DNA from: Streptomyces sp. STR69
GTDB taxonomy: Bacteria > Actinomycetota > Actinomycetes > Streptomycetales > Streptomycetaceae
Direction of reading: 5' to 3'
Length of the DNA: 64,000 nucleotides
Assembly (NCBI RefSeq): GCF_024519455.1
Contig: NZ_JALJRY010000032.1
Coordinates: 1-64,000 of the forward strand
Shown piece after piece: positions 8,197 through 15,483 of this stretch. The notes beneath the pieces are model-generated. The model did not search any database and was not told the DNA's origin. It saw only the letters and a program-made list of their open reading frames with translations. The position numbers and the translations under genes are program-made. Numbering within the stretch: position 1 is the first letter of the stretch; the number at the start of each line of letters is the position of its first letter.

Positions 8197-8880
8197 CTAC
8201 TCCACCCGCGGCCGGACCAGCCCCGACTCGTAGGCGATGACGACGAGTTGGGCCCGGTCGCGGGCGCCCAGTTTGGACATGGCGCGGTTGACGTGGGTCT
8301 TCACCGTCAGCGGGCTGACCTCCAGGCGTTCGGCGATCTCGTCGTTCGAGAGGCCGCCGGCGACCTGGACGAGGACCTCGCGTTCGCGCACGGTGAGGGC
8401 TTCGAGGCGTTCGGCGCGGGCCGGGTCGCGGTCCTCGTCCAGGTCGCCCTGGGCGAGGAAGCGGGCGATCAGGCCCTTGGTCGCCACCGGGGACAGCAGT
8501 GCCTCGCCGGCCGCGGCCACCCTGATCGCGCTGAGGAGTTCCTCGGGCTCGGAACCCTTGCCGAGGAAGCCGGAGGCGCCCGCGCGCAGCGACTGCACCA
8601 CGTAGTCGTCGACCTCGAAGGTCGTCAGTATCACCACCCGGACATGGGCGAGGGACGGGTCGGCGCTGATCATGCGGGTGGCGGCGAGGCCGTCCGTGCC
8701 GGGCATCCGGATGTCCATCAGCACCACGTCGGCCCGCTCCTCCTTCGCCAGCCGTACGGCCTGCGCACCGTCCGAGGCCTCCCCTACGACCTCCATGTCG
8801 GGCTCGGAGTCGACGAGTACGCGGAAGGCGCTGCGCAGCAGGGCCTGGTCGTCGGCGAGCAGGACACGGATCGTCGTCAT
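8197..8880 (-). CDS. NarL/LuxR-family response regulator
   Basis: A 227-residue regulator: receiver domain (residues 1-120) with the phosphoacceptor Asp in VVLMDIRMPGTDG, switch Thr in VVILTTFEV and Lys in FLGKGSEPEE, then a C-terminal LuxR helix-turn-helix (LTVREREVLVQVAGGLSNDE ff.). Its ATG overlaps the stop of the upstream histidine kinase gene by four bases (ATGA), so they are a coupled pair. The target genes are not evident from the surroundings. Confidence 0.95.
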   Translation of the reverse strand: MTTIRVLLADDQALLRSAFRVLVDSEPDMEVVGEASDGAQAVRLAKEERADVVLMDIRMPGTDGLAATRMISADPSLAHVRVVILTTFEVDDYVVQSLRAGASGFLGKGSEPEELLSAIRVAAAGEALLSPVATKGLIARFLAQGDLDEDRDPARAERLEALTVREREVLVQVAGGLSNDEIAERLEVSPLTVKTHVNRAMSKLGARDRAQLVVIAYESGLVRPRVE

Positions 8881-10097
8881 ACGGGGTCCCCCGAAGCACG
8901 TGGGCGGGTCTTGACCGGCAGGATCGCATGGACGCGGAAGCCGCCTCCGTACCGGGGACCGGTGGTGAGGGTGCCGCGCAGGGCGGTGACGCGCTCGCGC
9001 ATGCCGAGCAGGCCGTGGCCGCCGCCGGAGTCGGGGTCCTGGCCCTCGCCGGAGCCGTTGTCGAGGACGGTGACCTCCACGTTCGGGCCGACCCGTACGA
9101 CACTCACCTCGGCCTTCGCCTCGATACCGGCGTGCTTCTGCACGTTGGTGAGGGCCTCCTGGATGACCCGGTAGGCAGCCAAGTCCACGGCCGCGGGGAG
9201 GGTGGTGCCGTTGTCCGCGCGGGCGACCAGGACCTGGAGGCCCGCGCTGCGGAAGGTGCCGGCGAGTTCTTCGAGGCGGTCGAGGCCGGGGGCCGGTTCG
9301 GTGGGGGCCTCGGGGTCGCCGGACTGGCGCAACAGGCCGACGGTGGCGCGGAGTTCGTTGAGCGCGGAGCGGCTGGCCTCGCGTACGTGCGCGAGGGCTT
9401 CCTTGGCCTGGTCGGGGCGCTTGTCCATGACGTGCGCGGCGACTCCGGCCTGGACGTTGACCAGGGCGATGTGGTGGGCGACGACGTCGTGCAGGTCGCG
9501 GGCGATGCGCAGCCGTTCCTCGGCGACCCGGCGGCGGGCCTCCTCCTCGCGGGTGCGCTCGGCCCGTTCGGCGCGCTCGCGGATGGCGTGCACGAACTCC
9601 TTGCGGCTGCGTACGGCGTCTCCGGCGGCGGCGGCCATACCGGTCCAGGCGAAGATGCCGAGGTTCTCCTGGGCGTACCAGGGCAGGGGGCCGCCGAGCA
9701 TCGCGGCGCCGGTCAGCACGGTCATCGTGAGCAGGCCGACGCGGAAGGTGGTGGGGCGGTCGGTGGTGACGGCGACGGTGAACAGGGCGACCACCGCGCA
9801 CATCGCGACCGGGGCGCGGGGATCACTGGTGACGCTCTCGATCAGGGAGGCGGTGCCGGTGACGGCGAGGACCAGCATGGGCGCGCGGCGGCGGAAGACG
9901 AGTGCGGCGGCACCGACCGCCATGAGGACCAGGCTGAGCGGGTCAGGGGTGCGGATGCCCCAGCTGACGCCGTGCCCGCCGTGCGGGTCCACGAACGACC
10001 CGGCCACCATGCACACGAGCACCGCGGCGGCGAGCACCGCGTCCAGCGCGGAGGGGTGTGCCTTCGCTTGGCAGCGGGCTCGGTCGAGAACGCTCAT
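8877..10097 (-). CDS. Sensor histidine kinase, NarL-partner (HisKA_3) type
   Basis: A 406-residue membrane kinase. The first about 150 residues are hydrophobic with several predicted helices and no large extracellular loop, so the stimulus is probably sensed in or at the membrane. The dimerisation/phosphoacceptor motif is IARDLHDVVAHHIALV, followed by an HATPase_c domain with EALTNVQKH and the G-boxes DNGSGEG and GGGHGLLGMRERV. It is co-transcribed with the response regulator at 8197. The 5' end is not near any obvious partner gene. Confidence 0.94.
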   Translation of the reverse strand: MSVLDRARCQAKAHPSALDAVLAAAVLVCMVAGSFVDPHGGHGVSWGIRTPDPLSLVLMAVGAAALVFRRRAPMLVLAVTGTASLIESVTSDPRAPVAMCAVVALFTVAVTTDRPTTFRVGLLTMTVLTGAAMLGGPLPWYAQENLGIFAWTGMAAAAGDAVRSRKEFVHAIRERAERAERTREEEARRRVAEERLRIARDLHDVVAHHIALVNVQAGVAAHVMDKRPDQAKEALAHVREASRSALNELRATVGLLRQSGDPEAPTEPAPGLDRLEELAGTFRSAGLQVLVARADNGTTLPAAVDLAAYRVIQEALTNVQKHAGIEAKAEVSVVRVGPNVEVTVLDNGSGEGQDPDSGGGHGLLGMRERVTALRGTLTTGPRYGGGFRVHAILPVKTRPRASGDPV

Positions 10098-10115
10098 TGT
10101 GGCACCGTACGGCGT

Positions 10116-10207
10116 CCCTCCTGGGGGCTGCGCCCCCAGACCCCCCTTCGGCCCCTAAGGGGCCTCGTCCTCAAACTCCCCCAGAGGGGGACCCCCAACG
10201 GGCTGAA
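10116..10207. repeat. Dispersed long intergenic repeat (partial/diverged), multi-hairpin
   Basis: The inverted counterpart of repeats at 30958 and 55588: it contains CTGGGGGCTGCGCCCCCAG (10121-10139, 8-base stem), CCTCGTCCTCAAAC and ACGGGCTGA in the same relative order. Two more small hairpins (GGCCCC-TAA-GGGGCC and CCCCC-AGA-GGGGG) replace the central part. It lies downstream of pspAA and upstream of the kinase gene, both on the minus strand, so it can terminate pspAA transcription. Confidence 0.75.
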
Positions 10208-10230
10208 TCATGCGGACCGGCGTTGAAAGG

Positions 10231-10509
10231 TCACCCCGGGATCAAGCCGTCGTCGCTCAGCAGGTCCCGGACTTCCTCCAGGGTCGCGTCCGGGGACGGG
10301 AGGATCAGCTCCGACGGCTCCAGGGAGTCGTCGGGCAACGGCTCGCCCAGTTCGCGGACCTTGGCCAGGAGGGCCTGGAGGGTCTCGCGGAAGGCGGGTC
10401 CGTCGCCGTTGCGCACTTCCGTGAGGAGTGCCTCGTCCAACTTGTTCAGCTCGGTGAGGTGGCCGTCGGCCAGCCTCACCTGCCCCTCCCCCATGATCCG
10501 TACGATCAT
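10231..10509 (-). CDS. pspAA: PspA-associated protein PspAA
   Basis: A 92-residue acidic protein (starts MIVRIMGEGQVRLADGHLTE) matching the small PspAA family found next to PspA in actinobacteria. It lies about 35 bases downstream of pspA on the same strand, so the two form an operon. No catalytic motif is visible. By context it takes part in the phage-shock/envelope-stress response; its partner gene pspAB lies next to htpX at 51647. Confidence 0.85.
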   Translation of the reverse strand: MIVRIMGEGQVRLADGHLTELNKLDEALLTEVRNGDGPAFRETLQALLAKVRELGEPLPDDSLEPSELILPSPDATLEEVRDLLSDDGLIPG

Positions 10510-10543
10510 GTCGCCCTCCTCAGGCGTGGGACGTCACATCAGG

Positions 10544-11350
10544 TCACTGCTTGTCGAAGCGCGGGGTGTCCTGCGGCTGAGCCGATGAGCTCGACTGCGA
10601 CTGGGACTGGTCCTTGCCGCCCTCGATCGCCTGCTGCGACGACGAACCGCCGGCCAGCTCCGCCTTCATCCGCTGGAGTTCCAGCTCTACATCCGTACCA
10701 CCCGACAGCCGTTCCAGCTCGGCCTGGATGTCGTCCTTGGCCATGCCGGTGGGGTCGTCGAGGGCTCCGGAGGCGAGCAGTTCGTCGATGGCGCCGGCGC
10801 GGGCCTGGAGCTGCTGGGTCTTGTCCTCGGCGCGCTGGATGGCAAGCCCGACATCGCCCATCTCCTCGGAGATGCCGCTGAAGGCCTCGCCGATCCGGGT
10901 CTGCGCCTGGGCCGCCGTGTACGTGGCCTTGATGGTCTCCTTCTTCGTACGGAAGGCGTCCACCTTGGCCTGGAGGCGCTGGGCCGCGAGGGTGAGCTTC
11001 TCCTCCTCGCCCTGGAGGGTGGTGTGCTGGGTCTCCAGGTCGGTCACCTGCTGCTGGAGCGCGGCCCGGCGCGAGAGTGCCTCGCGGGCCAGGTCCTCAC
11101 GGCCGAGGGCGAGCGCCTTGCGGCCCTGGTCCTCCAGCTTCGAGGACTGCGACTGCAGCTGGTTGAGCTGGAGCTCCAGACGCTTGCGTGACGTGGCGAC
11201 GTCGGCCACACCCCGGCGCACCTTCTGAAGCAGCTCCAGCTGCTTCTGGTACGAGTAATCGAGGGTTTCGCGCGGGTCCTCGGCCCGGTCAAGGGCCTTG
11301 TTCGCCTTCGCGCGGAAGATCATCCCCATACGCTTCATGACACCGCTCAT
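10544..11350 (-). CDS. pspA: Phage shock protein A (PspA/IM30 family)
   Basis: A 268-residue membrane-remodelling protein of the ESCRT-III-like PspA/Vipp1 family that binds stressed inner membrane. It is almost wholly helical coiled coil (residues about 25-220), preceded by a short amphipathic N-terminus (MSGVMKRMGMIFRAKANKAL) and followed by a Ser/Gln-rich disordered tail. The start at 11350 keeps the conserved N-terminus, although the upstream ribosome site is weak. It is divergent from the DUF3043 gene across a 287-base promoter region. Confidence 0.95.
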   Translation of the reverse strand: MSGVMKRMGMIFRAKANKALDRAEDPRETLDYSYQKQLELLQKVRRGVADVATSRKRLELQLNQLQSQSSKLEDQGRKALALGREDLAREALSRRAALQQQVTDLETQHTTLQGEEEKLTLAAQRLQAKVDAFRTKKETIKATYTAAQAQTRIGEAFSGISEEMGDVGLAIQRAEDKTQQLQARAGAIDELLASGALDDPTGMAKDDIQAELERLSGGTDVELELQRMKAELAGGSSSQQAIEGGKDQSQSQSSSSAQPQDTPRFDKQ

Positions 11351-11637
11351 GGGCTTCGCGCGCCCCCTTCTGACGGACTCCAGCTCCAGCGACTACAACA
11401 GGACCAACAGTACGGGCCCTGCATCCATTACCGCACTGTTCGGGGACGGATGCGCTCATCCCCAAGGACGACTGCCTACGGTCCCGCTCCGGCGTAAGGA
11501 GTAGGTGTTCCCCGGGTAACAACCCGGAGCCGACCGTCTGCGACGTCTCTCTTGTCCCCCTACAGACGACTGGTGTTGCCGGATCGTTCCCCACCGGACT
11601 GGGGTCCAACCGCATCCACCCCGTAAGCTTGGCTTTT
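11351..11637. promoter_or_regulatory. Divergent intergenic region, pspA / DUF3043 gene
   Basis: No gene is supported here: reading frames across it have poor codon bias. It should contain the pspA promoter. I see no definite sigma-factor motif or long inverted repeat. Confidence 0.4.
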
Positions 11638-12240
11638 GTGTTCCGTAGCCGTTCCAAGGAAGAGAAGGCAGCGCCCGCCGACAAGGTGCCGCTGACCGAC
11701 TCCACGCAGCCCCGAGACCCTCAGGCCCCGAAGGGTCGGCCCACGCCCAAGCGCAGTGAGTCACAGACTCAGCGCCGCAGCGTCGCCAACACTTCGATGA
11801 CGCGCAAGGACGCCTCCAAGCGCCAGCGCGACGAGCGGCGGGTGCAGCTGGAGAAGCAGCGCTCGGCGCTGGCCGGCCGCGGCAACGAGCGGGATCTGCC
11901 GCTCCGCGACAGGGGCCCGGTCCGCAAGTTCGCGCGTGACTACATCGACGCGCGCTTCAACGTCGCCGAGTTCTTCCTGCCGATGGCCGTGGTGATCCTC
12001 GTGCTCAGCGTGGTGCAGGTGCCCGCGCTGCAGAACATCGCGCTGCTGCTGTGGCTCGTGATCATCATCCTGATCGTGGTCGACTCGTTCCTGAACGTGT
12101 TCCGGCTGCGCAAGCAGCTCGCCGAGCGCTTCCCGGGCCAGGACACCAAGGGCACGGTCTGGTACTCGCTGATGCGCTCCCTCCAGATGCGTCGACTCCG
12201 GCTGCCGAAGCCGCAGGTCAAGCGCGGAGAGAAGCCCTGA
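11638..12240 (+). CDS. DUF3043 membrane protein
   Basis: A 200-residue protein with a highly charged Arg/Lys/Glu-rich N-terminal half (residues 1-95) and two adjacent membrane helices (about residues 112-131 and 135-155), then a basic C-terminus RRLRLPKPQVKRGEKP. This is the DUF3043 architecture conserved in actinobacteria (M. tuberculosis Rv2206 in the same neighbourhood). The GTG at 11638 (VFRSRSKEEK) is the likely start; a TTG nine bases upstream is possible. Function unknown. Confidence 0.85.
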   Translation: MFRSRSKEEKAAPADKVPLTDSTQPRDPQAPKGRPTPKRSESQTQRRSVANTSMTRKDASKRQRDERRVQLEKQRSALAGRGNERDLPLRDRGPVRKFARDYIDARFNVAEFFLPMAVVILVLSVVQVPALQNIALLLWLVIIILIVVDSFLNVFRLRKQLAERFPGQDTKGTVWYSLMRSLQMRRLRLPKPQVKRGEKP

Positions 12241-13025
12241 GCGCGGACTCCTTCTCCGGGGGCGCGGCGGATGCCTGGCTGGCCAGGCTGGGCGGGCTGC
12301 GGGATGTCGTACGACAGGAGCTCGTCGCCCGGCAGCTCGACGAGCAGATAGCCGGCCGGTATCCGGTCGGGCAGCGGCTTCGGGTGCTGGACGTCGGGAT
12401 GGGGCAGGGCACGCAGGCGCTGCGGCTGGCCCGGGCCGGACATCAGGTGACCGGGCTCGAACAGGAACCGAAGATGATCGCCGCAGCCCGTGCGGCGCTG
12501 TCCGGCGAGCCGGAGGGCATCCGGGAGCGGGTGCGGATCATCGAGGGCGACGGCCGGGACACGGGCGTGCACTTCCTGCCGGGCAGTTTCGACGTCGTGC
12601 TCTGTCATGGCGTACTCATGTACGTGTCCGAGCCCGATCCGCTGCTCGCCGGGCTTGCCCGGATGCTGGCGCCGGGCGGGCTGCTGTCGCTGCTCGTGCG
12701 GAACGCCGACGCGCTGGCGATGCGGCCCGGGCTGTCCTGGGACTGGGCGACCGCGCTGACCGCGTTCGACTCCACCGCGTACCGCAACCGGCTGGGCCTG
12801 GATGTGCGCGCGGACCGGCTGGACACCCTGACGGCGACGCTGGCGGGGATCGGGGCGCCGCTGCAGGCCTGGTACGGCGTGCGGGTCTTCACCGACACGG
12901 CTCCGGAAGGCGTCGAGATCCCGGCGGACGTCGAACCGCTGCTGGCCGCCGAGGAGCGGGCCGGGCGGACGGATCCGTATCGCTCGGTGGCCGCGCTGCT
13001 GCATCTGTGCGGCGTGCGGGGCTGA
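12237..13025 (+). CDS. Class I SAM-dependent methyltransferase, apparent CTG start
   Basis: A protein of about 262 residues with a Rossmann methyltransferase core: motif I LDVGMGQGTQALRLA, acidic loop ending GLEQE, motif II-like EGDGRD and motif IV-like DVVLCHGVLMY. Its frame contains no ATG, GTG or TTG between a GTG at 12051 (deep inside the upstream gene) and the GTG inside motif I. A CTG at 12237 overlaps the upstream stop (CTGA) and has GGAGAG at 12226-12231, so CTG initiation with translational coupling is the best reading. The substrate is unknown; S. coelicolor has a similar gene beside the DUF3043 gene. Confidence 0.8.
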   Translation: MSADSFSGGAADAWLARLGGLRDVVRQELVARQLDEQIAGRYPVGQRLRVLDVGMGQGTQALRLARAGHQVTGLEQEPKMIAAARAALSGEPEGIRERVRIIEGDGRDTGVHFLPGSFDVVLCHGVLMYVSEPDPLLAGLARMLAPGGLLSLLVRNADALAMRPGLSWDWATALTAFDSTAYRNRLGLDVRADRLDTLTATLAGIGAPLQAWYGVRVFTDTAPEGVEIPADVEPLLAAEERAGRTDPYRSVAALLHLCGVRG

Positions 13026-13100
13026 GCGCGGCCCCATGGAGAGGGCCCGTTCGGGTCAGCAGCAGAAGCCCGACATTCACCCCAAAGAGACACTCGGCGT

Positions 13101-13262
13101 ATGGACTCTTCTCGTACCCGAACCCGTACGCGTGCCCTCCGGCCCGTGGCTCTTCTCGTCTGTTCGCTCGCGCTGGTCGCCGGGTGTTCGGGCGCCGGGT
13201 CCTCGACGTACACGCGGAACGGCGCGTCGAAGAAGGTCGATGTGACGCTGGGCGAGCAGTGA
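13101..13262 (+). CDS. Small lipoprotein (53 aa)
   Basis: The frame MDSSRTRTRTRALRPVALLV... has a basic N-region, a hydrophobic core and a lipobox LVAGC with the lipidation Cys at residue 29. The mature part is only about 24 residues, ending KKVDVTLGEQ. An AAAGAG lies about ten bases before the ATG, and a strong terminator follows at once. It should be exported and anchored to the membrane. The function is unknown; the short length makes it easy to miss in gene calling. Confidence 0.7.
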   Translation: MDSSRTRTRTRALRPVALLVCSLALVAGCSGAGSSTYTRNGASKKVDVTLGEQ

Positions 13263-13265
13263 GGT

Positions 13266-13294
13266 GGGGCGGCCGGGATTCCTCCGGCCGCCCC
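13266..13294. terminator. Bidirectional hairpin terminator
   Basis: A perfect 11-base stem (GGGGCGGCCGG with CCGGCCGCCCC) and a seven-base loop GATTCCT, placed between the convergent small lipoprotein gene and the gene ending at 13303. Confidence 0.85.
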
Positions 13295-13302
13295 TCGCCG
13301 TG

Positions 13303-13515
13303 TTACGCGTTCTCGGCGTGCAGGCTCATCGGCCCGTAGATCTGTGTGCCGTCCTCGAAGAGGAACACCTGGTCCGCGCCGCCCGCGACGAGTTCCTTCC
13401 ACACCTCGCCGAGCCAGGACTCCGCGTCTCCCTGCGTGGTCCACTCCTCCGGCGGGACCGCGGGTTCGACCTCGGTCCCGTCGGACTTCTCGAACCGCCA
13501 CGTCCATGCCGCCAT
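13303..13515 (-). CDS. Small conserved hypothetical protein (70 aa)
   Basis: Starts MAAWTWRFEKSDGTEVEPAV and ends IYGPMSLHAENA. It is an acidic protein with five or more aromatic residues and no signal peptide, probably a small alpha/beta fold. The ATG at 13515 has TTGGAGG six bases upstream, and codon bias is strong. I recall a close S. coelicolor counterpart at the same locus but no assigned function. It is divergent from the CobU-like gene. Confidence 0.8.
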   Translation of the reverse strand: MAAWTWRFEKSDGTEVEPAVPPEEWTTQGDAESWLGEVWKELVAGGADQVFLFEDGTQIYGPMSLHAENA

Positions 13516-13629
13516 GTACGCCTCCAAGGTCTCAGCGCATGCAGAGCAGAAGCCGGATCTTGGTCCGGCTTCTGCCGAGAAGCCTAGTCTGATGCGCAAC
13601 ACCTGGTCAGGCGCGCGAAAATCAACACC

Positions 13630-14832
13630 GTGGAACTCACTCTGCTCGGCACCGGTGCCCCCGCTGGACTCCCCCGCCTCGACTGCCCCTGTGCGGCTTG
13701 TGCCGTGTCGCTCGGGGTGGATGCCCGGGCGGCTACCGCCGTGCTCGTGGACGGGACCCTGTTGCTCGATCTGACGCCCGGGGCGGCCTTCGCGGCGGCG
13801 CGGGCCGGGCATTCGCTGGGGGGCGTACGGCAGGTGCTGCTGTCGCATCCGCACGACGGGCCCCCCGTGGAGGTGCCGGTGGGGCTGCCGCAGCCGGGGC
13901 GGGTGCCGGACGGGCGGGAGCTGGCGCTGCTGACGGGGCACCGGGTGCGGGCGGTGGCGATGGACGCGCCCGGTACCGGGTACGCCGTCACGGGCCCCGA
14001 TGGGCAGCGGTTGCTGTATCTGCCGCCGGGCGCCGCGCCGGCCGGGCTCGAGGAGGGGGGCGTCGAGTCGTACGACATGGTGCTCGCCGATGTCGTGGGG
14101 CGGCCGGACGCGCTGGCCAAGCTGCGGGCGGTGGGGGCGATGGGGCCCGCGACCGATGTGATCGCCGTGCATCTCGACCACGATGTGCCGCCGGGCGCCG
14201 AGTTGACGCGGCGGCTGGCCGCCGTGGGGGCGCGGGCCGTGCCGGACGGGACGACGCTGACCGTGGGGGTCTACGAGGACGTGCCCGATGTGCCGCGGCG
14301 GACGCTGGTGCTCGGCGGGGCGCGGTCCGGGAAGTCGGTCGAGGCCGAGCGGCGATTGGAGGCCTTTCCCGATGTGCTGTACGTCGCGACCGGCGGCTCG
14401 CGCAACGGGGACACCGAATGGGCCTCCCGGGTCTCCGCGCACCGGGAGCGGCGGCCGGGGTCGTGGCGTACGGCGGAGACCTGTGACCTGGTGCCCTTGC
14501 TGGCGGAGGACGGGCCGCCGCTGCTGATCGACTGTCTGTCGCTGTGGCTGACGGACGCGATGGACTCCGTGGGGGCGTGGGACGACACGGAGTGGGGGGA
14601 CGGCGGGGAGAAGCAACTTCGCGAGCGGGTAAGGGAGTTGACCGCCGCCGTGCGGGCCACCCGGCGCACCCTGGTCGCCGTGTCGAACGAGGTCGGTTCG
14701 GGGATCGTGCCGGCGACCGCGTCCGGGCGCCGGTACCGCGACGAGCTCGGGCGGCTGAACACCGCGGTCGCCGGTGAGTGCGAGCACGTGCTGCTGGTGG
14801 TGGCGGGCCAGGCGATCGCGCTACGGGGCTGA
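13630..14832 (+). CDS. cobU: CobU-type cobinamide kinase/guanylyltransferase fused to a degenerate MBL-fold domain
   Basis: CobU phosphorylates adenosylcobinamide and transfers GMP to it, the first step of lower-ligand attachment in cobalamin assembly. Here the CobU domain is residues about 225-400: P-loop LVLGGARSGKS, the GMP-accepting His in SRVSAHRERRPGSW, and VSNEVGSGIVP near the end. The N-terminal about 215 residues resemble PhnP-like metallo-beta-lactamase proteins (GTGAPAGLP, zinc-type CPCAAC), but the expected HxHxDH is HPHDGP, so hydrolase activity is probably lost. The start is GTG. The 3' end overlaps the convergent methyltransferase gene by 12 bases. cobT and cobS lie downstream. 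Confidence 0.88.
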   Translation: MELTLLGTGAPAGLPRLDCPCAACAVSLGVDARAATAVLVDGTLLLDLTPGAAFAAARAGHSLGGVRQVLLSHPHDGPPVEVPVGLPQPGRVPDGRELALLTGHRVRAVAMDAPGTGYAVTGPDGQRLLYLPPGAAPAGLEEGGVESYDMVLADVVGRPDALAKLRAVGAMGPATDVIAVHLDHDVPPGAELTRRLAAVGARAVPDGTTLTVGVYEDVPDVPRRTLVLGGARSGKSVEAERRLEAFPDVLYVATGGSRNGDTEWASRVSAHRERRPGSWRTAETCDLVPLLAEDGPPLLIDCLSLWLTDAMDSVGAWDDTEWGDGGEKQLRERVRELTAAVRATRRTLVAVSNEVGSGIVPATASGRRYRDELGRLNTAVAGECEHVLLVVAGQAIALRG

Positions 14833-15345
14833 CGGCTTCCGGCGCGCGATCAGTCGCTGCGGGGCCGGGAGCCGGTCCGGGAGGCGGCGGTGTTCCGGGA
14901 CGATCTCGCAGTCCTGGGGCGCCAGTTGGGTGCGCAGGTCGTCCGGTCGCCCTTCCAGCAGGAGGAGGCCGCCGGGGCGCAGGACCGTGAGGGCCGCGTG
15001 GAGTTCGGCGGCGGGGTCGGGGGCGGGGGTGCGGTCACGGAGGAGCGTGACGATGTCGTAGCGGGCGTGCAGGACCGTGGTGATGTGCGGGTCCGTGAGG
15101 TGGCCGGCGTAGGCCTCCTCGATGCGTTCGGCGGCGCGGGCGCGGACGACTCGGGGGGTGGGGTCGATGCCGTCGAAGGACGTGTACGGGAAGAGTGCCT
15201 TCGCGGTCTCGGGGAAGTGGCCGTCGCCCGTGCCCACGTCGAGCCAGCTCTCCGGTTCGGGAAGCAGGCGCAGGATCGCGCGGGCCAGCGTCCGGTGACG
15301 GCGTCGCTCGTCGAGGGCGCTGACGCGGGTGCGCAGGCTGTTCAT
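14821..15345 (-). CDS. Small class I SAM-dependent methyltransferase
   Basis: A 174-residue protein with motif I SWLDVGTGDGHFPETA (about residues 34-49), an acidic loop DGIDPTP and a motif VLRPGGLLLLEG, so a methyltransferase fold is likely. The substrate is unknown. The ATG at 15345 follows GGGAG at suitable spacing. It is inserted in reverse between the CobU-type gene and cobT, overlapping the former's end by 12 bases, and is divergent from cobT. A role in cobalamin formation is not supported beyond position. Confidence 0.8.
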   Translation of the reverse strand: MNSLRTRVSALDERRRHRTLARAILRLLPEPESWLDVGTGDGHFPETAKALFPYTSFDGIDPTPRVVRARAAERIEEAYAGHLTDPHITTVLHARYDIVTLLRDRTPAPDPAAELHAALTVLRPGGLLLLEGRPDDLRTQLAPQDCEIVPEHRRLPDRLPAPQRLIARRKPSAP

Positions 15346-15483
15346 GGGCGGCTCCCGGAGACGTACGACAATACGGTGCAAAACGATACGTACGGGATCT
15401 CGATCTTCGAGGCAAGGACGTCCTGGGGGTGTGGTGGCCATGTGGCTCTGTGACGTTCGATCGCTGCCGGTACTGTTCGGCGA

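Noticed and set aside
8880..9801. Long N-terminal extension of the response regulator frame at 8197
   Set aside because: It lies antiparallel in phase inside the kinase gene; the ATG at 8880 with ATGA overlap is the natural start.
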